DNA of 64,000 bases from assembly GCF_002865645.1 (NCBI RefSeq), contig NW_020194517.1, forward strand, positions 372,001-436,000, given 5' to 3'. Of this stretch, positions 59,606 to 64,000 are shown one piece after another (position 1 is the stretch's first letter; every line of letters starts with the position of its first letter). A model generated the notes under the pieces. It saw only the letters and a list, made by a program, of their open reading frames with translations. It did no database searches and was not told where the DNA came from. Made by a program: the position numbers and the translations under genes. This DNA is from Hyaloscypha bicolor E (Eukaryota; Ascomycota; Leotiomycetes; Helotiales; Hyaloscyphaceae).

Positions 59606-60794
59606 TGTGCTTGAACTGGCTGTACAACGGCGATTTGTGTGTACTCTGTTGAAGATACCATTCGTTGAGATGAGAAGTTGACGACGTTAGAGAACTCTGC
59701 CTGTGTTGCATTGGGGGCTGGGGGTTGAGCTGATGCCAAGGTCTTTCAGCCTGTTACTATCCCCCCCCTTGAATACTTACAGTGGGTCCTGGGATAACAC
59801 CACTCCTGCACTGACCAACTCAAGGGTGTATAGCCAATAGCGATTCTGGAGAGCACCTGATATTTCCTAGTTGGGGGTTATAAACGAGGTTTCAGGGTGG
59901 CGTTACTAAAGGACCCACTGTAAGTATTCAAGGGGGGGGATAGTATAGAAAAGGAGACACATGATTGGCTCGAGGACGTGGCGCGGAATGAACGAGAGAA
60001 CAGAACACAATTGGAGCAGACATTTCTCTTGGCGGTTGATAAGACAGTGACACTAAGTCGAAGGAGACACTACTTCTATTTGCGATTGCGGCCCAAGCAG
60101 TCCATCACCCAGAATTGAAAATCAAAAGATCTTTCCCCATAGATTCTTGCATTGAAAGACGTCGTTTGTTTTTATGGGGACCTTGAAAGAGTCGACTTGA
60201 TTGGCCAGGGTCTGGGCATCGGAGTCGCCCGAAAGCTGGTCCTGGCTACGTCCCGTGGCAAAACCATCCCCTGTTGCAGCTTGAATCAGGATCTCATGAA
60301 AGTCTGATTTCAGATCTGACCCAGGGACTCTTTTCTTGTCGGTAGAGCTTGCATACTGTAGTTCGAGACTCCCAACATGTGACGAAGATACAGGCAATTG
60401 CGCTGCTGAAGAGGTTCCAGCAACGGGAGTCTCCCAGCATTTGTCCCTGCTGCATTGCAGGGATCGTCCAGCCCCGCATCTAACGTGCATTGGCCGTCAC
60501 CGCCGGCAAGAGGCTATCGGAGAGCTCCATCGGAAAGAGCTCCTGGGACTGGCTGAGATAACACGCGGCCGGCCGTGACATTAAGTCGTGGGGTCTTGTG
60601 CTTGAAGAAGAAATATCTTCTTCTACTCTCTCTTCCTCTTCCCCATCTCTCATGGATCGCCTCAATGCTAACAATCCTCGAACTGTGTTGACTGGTGAAC
60701 TATCGCTGCCACCTGTGAAACCCTTCTAGCTCACTAGATAGTGAAGCTTCCGGAGCAACCGACTTCGAATACAAACCTTGTTCAACAAATCAAC
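59606..60794. promoter_or_regulatory. Divergent upstream region with embedded MITE
   Basis: About 1.2 kb between the outward-facing Sulfotransfer_4-like and xanthine dehydrogenase genes, containing the MITE at 59757-59943. A GATA-type motif (AGATAA) occurs near 60557, compatible with nitrogen control of the dehydrogenase, but such motifs are frequent by chance. A 122-codon minus-strand ATG frame (60122-60490) has no family resemblance. Confidence 0.45.
59757..59943. mobile_element. MITE with perfect 34 bp inverted termini and TA duplication
   Basis: Bases 59757-59790 and 59910-59943 are perfect inverted repeats: CTAT, eight C's, then TTGAATACTTACAGTGGG and TCCT. Both ends are flanked by TA, the target duplication of Tc1/mariner-type elements. 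The 187 bp interior has no open frame, so the element is non-autonomous. The perfect termini suggest recent insertion, in the shared upstream region of two genes. Confidence 0.85.
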
Positions 60795-63700
60795 ATGGCA
60801 CCCATTGCAATCTCACCCGAACCCCAGCCAGCCGTCTCGAACAGTGCCACACACAGTCTCTCTTCTGTCACGACCACTTACGATGATACCCTACGGTTCT
60901 ACCTCAATGGCACACGCGTTGTGCTAGACGATATCGATCCGGAGATAACTCTCCTTGAATACCTTCGAGGAATTGGCCTCACTGGGACGAAGCTTGGCTG
61001 CGCTGAAGGAGGCTGCGGAGCTTGTACAGTAGTGGTTTCTCAATACAATCCAACAACGAAGAAGATATATCATGCAAGCGTCAACGCATGTCTGGCACCG
61101 TTGGTCAGCGTGGATGGAAAGCATGTCATCACAATCGAGGGAATTGGAAATGTCAAGAAGCCACATCCTACCCAGGAGAGGATTGCAAAGAGCAATGGAA
61201 GCCAGTGTGGATTCTGCACACCTGGAATAGTGATGAGCCTTTATGCTCTCCTCAGAAATGACTCAAGTCCTTCCGAACATGCCGTGGAAGAGGCATTTGA
61301 CGGCAATCTCTGCAGGTGTACAGGTTATCGGCCGATCCTCGACGCTGCCCAAACGTTCAGTGCAGAGAAGTCATGTGGCAAGGCTAAAGCCAATGGGGGC
61401 GGTGGATGTTGCATGGAAAATGGAGGCGGTTCTGGGGGGTGCTGCAAAGGCAACGGATTCAAGGACGACCAACCTATCAAACGATTCACCCCACCTGGGT
61501 TCATTGAATATAACCCCGACACGGAACTTATCTTTCCCCCTGCTCTTACCAAGTATTCATTCAAGCCATTGGCATTTGGGAACAAGAGGAAGAGATGGTA
61601 CCGTCCAGTCACAATGGAACAGCTCTTGGAAATAAAGAGTGTTTACCCTTCGGCCAAAATCATCGGAGGATCCACAGAGACACAAATTGAGATCAAATTC
61701 AAGGCCATGCAGTACACTGCCTCGGTCTTCGTAGGCGATATCCCCGAACTTCGACAGTTCTCATTCAAGGCAGATCACCTAGAGATTGGCGGAAACGTCA
61801 TTCTTACCGATTTGGAGTCGATTGCGTTGAAGGCGGTTGAGCACTATGGTCCAGTTCGAGGCCAAGTGTTTGCTGCAGTTTATAAGCAGCTCAGGTACTT
61901 CGCAGGTCGCCAGATCAGAAATGTTGGCACTCCTGCTGGTAACCTAGCCACCGCTTCTCCCATTTCAGATCTCAATCCAGTCTTTGTGGCGTCAAATGCC
62001 ATATTGGTGGCCAAATCTCTGGACAAGGAGACAGAGATTCCGATGTCTCAATTCTTCAAAGGCTATCGAATGACAGCTCTTCCACCAGATGCCATTATCG
62101 CTAGTATCCGAATTCCGGTCACCAGCGAGAAAGGCGAGTTCTTTCAGGCATACAAACAGTCGAAGAGGAAAGACGATGACATTGCGATTGTCAACGCTGC
62201 CTTCAGAATGTCCCTCAATACGTCCAACACTGTAGAGAGTGTAGATCTTGTTTACGGGGGTATGGCTCCAACGACCGTTGCGGCCAAGACCGCCAATGCC
62301 TACCTCGTAGGCAAGAGTTTCACCGATCCCGCTACGCTGGAAGGTGCTATGAATGCCTTAGAGCAAGGCTTTGATCTCAGATTCGGTGTACCCGGTGGCA
62401 TGGCTACGTACAGAAAGTCTCTTGCCCTTGGATTCTTCTACCGCTTCTACCATGAAGTTCTTTCTAAGCTTGAAGTTAGGGAAGTGGACATTGATACTGA
62501 GGTTGTTCCGGAGATCGAAAGAGTGATATCCACTGGAAAAGAAGACACCGATTCGACAATCGCCTACCAGCAAAACATTCTTGGAAAGGCAAATCCCCAT
62601 GTGGCTGCGTTAAAGCAGACATGTGGTGAAGCTCAGTACACTGATGATATCCCGGTTCAAAAGAACGAGTTGTTCGGTTGCCTTGTGCTTTCAACCAAAG
62701 CACGTGCCCAGATTCTGTCTGTAGACTACTCGCCAGCAATGGAACTTCCAGGAGTTGTTCAATGGGTTGATCATACAGATATGCCGTCACCAGAAGCAAA
62801 TTGGTGGGGAGCCCCTGTTTGCGATGAAGTCTTCTTTGCGGTCAACGAGGTCTTCACAGCCGGACAGCCAATTGGTATTATTTTGGCTGACAGTGCACAA
62901 CACGCTGCAGCTGGAGCAAGAGCAGTAAAAGTTGACTACGAAGAGCTGCCTGCAATCTTCACCATCGAGGAAGCAATTGAGAAAGAGAGTTACTTTGAGC
63001 ACTATAGGTATATCAAGAAAGGAGACACAGAGGAAGCATTCAAGAATTCGGATCATGTTTTCACTGGCGTTGCTAGAATGGGCGGCCAGGAACATTTCTA
63101 CCTGGAGACCAATGCATGTGTTGCAGTTCCCAAGCCTGAAGATGGAGAGATGGAGATCTATTCTAGTACCCAAAACCCCACTGAGACGTGAGTATCGTGT
63201 GGGCTATGAGAGCTGCAATTGCTAACGCTCAACAGTCAGGCGTACGTTGCGCAAGTCTGCGATGTTGCTGCCAATAAAGTTGTCTCCAAAGTTAAGCGTC
63301 TAGGTGGCGGATTTGGTGGCAAAGAAACTCGCTCAATCCAATTGACGGGTATCGTAGCTCTTGCGGCAAAGAGAACAGGTCGTCCAGTCCGCTGCATGCT
63401 GAATCGAGATGAAGATATGGTTACGTCTGGTCAAAGACATCCGTTCCTTGCTCGTTGGAAAGTGGGAGTCAACAAGGATGGAAAGCTCCAAGCTCTCGAT
63501 GCAGATGTCTTCTGCAATGGCGGCTGGTCTCAAGATCTGAGTGCTGCCGTTGTTGACAGGTCACTGTCACACAGCGATGGCTGCTATCTCATCCCCAGTG
63601 TCCATGTTCGAGGAAGAATTTGCAAGACCAACACAATGTCCAATACCGCCTTTAGAGGCTTTGGTGGCCCTCAAGGGATGTTCATTGCAGAGTCTTATAT

Positions 63701-64000
63701 GGAAGAAATTGCAGATCGTCTTGATATCCCAGTCGAGAAGTTGCGGGAGATTAATTTCTACAAGCCTCTTGAGGAAACGCATTTCAATCAGAGCCTCAAG
63801 GACTGGCACGTGCCGATCATGTACAAGCAGGTTCAGGATGAATCGAAATACGCTGAGCGACGAGAAGCTATCACCAAGTTCAACGCCACGCACAAGTGGA
63901 AGAAGCGAGGTCTTGCTCTTATTCCCACCAAGTTCGGTATCTCTTTCACGGCCCTCTTCCTCAATCAAGCCGGTGCGCTGGTCCATATCTACCACGATGG
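60795..64000 (+). CDS. xdh: Xanthine dehydrogenase (purine catabolism), 3' end outside window
   Basis: Two exons are visible (60795..63187, then 63236 to beyond 64000; 48 nt intron), about 1050 residues. Order: a 2Fe-2S plant-type ferredoxin domain (CAEGGCGACTVVV) and a second 2Fe-2S domain (QCGFCTPGIVMSLYAL, NLCRCTGYRPI). The FAD-binding domain follows (KIIGGSTETQIEIKFK, RNVGTPAGNLATASPISDL), then the start of the molybdenum-cofactor domain (LGGGFGGKE, AFRGFGGPQGM). The enzyme oxidises hypoxanthine and xanthine to urate with NAD, opening purines as a nitrogen source. After the second iron-sulfur domain there is a glycine/cysteine-rich insert (GGGGCCMENGGGSGGCC), a type of linker I recall in other ascomycete homologues. 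The start is the first ATG before the conserved N-terminus; the upstream frame opens only with GTG. The C-terminal third is outside the window. Confidence 0.95.

Noticed and set aside
50560..64000. A single metabolic gene cluster joining the CYP55, transporter, DUF2156 and xanthine dehydrogenase genes
   Set aside because: No synthase, shared regulator or common pathway links them; the genes are spaced by 0.2-1.8 kb on mixed strands. Nitrogen metabolism is a loose common theme only.

Overview
The window is nuclear DNA from a filamentous ascomycete fungus. The genes are dense and intron-bearing, with mostly 45-65 nt introns carrying GT...AG ends and CTRAC-like branch sites. Encoded proteins include a HET-domain protein, a GH72 glucanosyltransferase, a CFEM-type receptor-like protein, a CYP55-type P450 and a free-standing DUF2156 protein. 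Protein similarity recalled from memory suggests Pezizomycotina, most likely Leotiomycetes, but no search was run.

Layout: 0.3-8.1 kb is housekeeping. It holds an ER-type J-protein divergent from the RNA polymerase I subunit RPA43, a DUF4419 protein, a free-methionine-(R)-sulfoxide reductase with very small exons, and the kinetochore protein Mis13/Dsn1. From 8.8 to 11.3 kb lies a decayed secreted S41-type protease, followed by an NmrA-like reductase (12.1-13.2 kb) and a gene-poor stretch. From 17 to 28.6 kb come a CFEM membrane protein with a long tail, the mRNA-export helicase Dbp5, the actin/endocytosis adaptor Bzz1 and a GPI-anchored GH72 enzyme.

From 28.6 to 43.4 kb is about 15 kb with only one intact gene that I can support (33.2-34.1 kb, unknown function). 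It also holds two decayed genes (a Sulfotransfer_4-like P-loop protein and a fucose-lectin-like protein), simple repeats and one orphan exon-like signal. From 43.4 to 55.1 kb is an accessory block: a HET-domain protein divergent from a berberine-bridge-type FAD oxidase, a small KRE1-like secreted protein, a nitric-oxide-reductase P450 (CYP55 family) and an MFS sugar transporter. From 56.9 to 64 kb are the DUF2156 aminoacyl-lipid synthase candidate, an intact Sulfotransfer_4-like protein, a 187 bp MITE with perfect 34 bp inverted termini, and the 5' two-thirds or more of a xanthine dehydrogenase running off the window end.

There is no obvious single biosynthetic cluster. The most interesting leads are the CYP55 gene, where retaining a 60 nt frame-preserving first intron would add a mitochondrial-presequence-like N-terminus; the sulfoxide reductase gene with an ATG-only exon, a 5 nt exon and a GC-AG intron; the DUF2156 protein as a possible steryl-amino-acid synthase; and three independently decaying genes. 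All exon models are mine, from splice signals, phase and family similarity.
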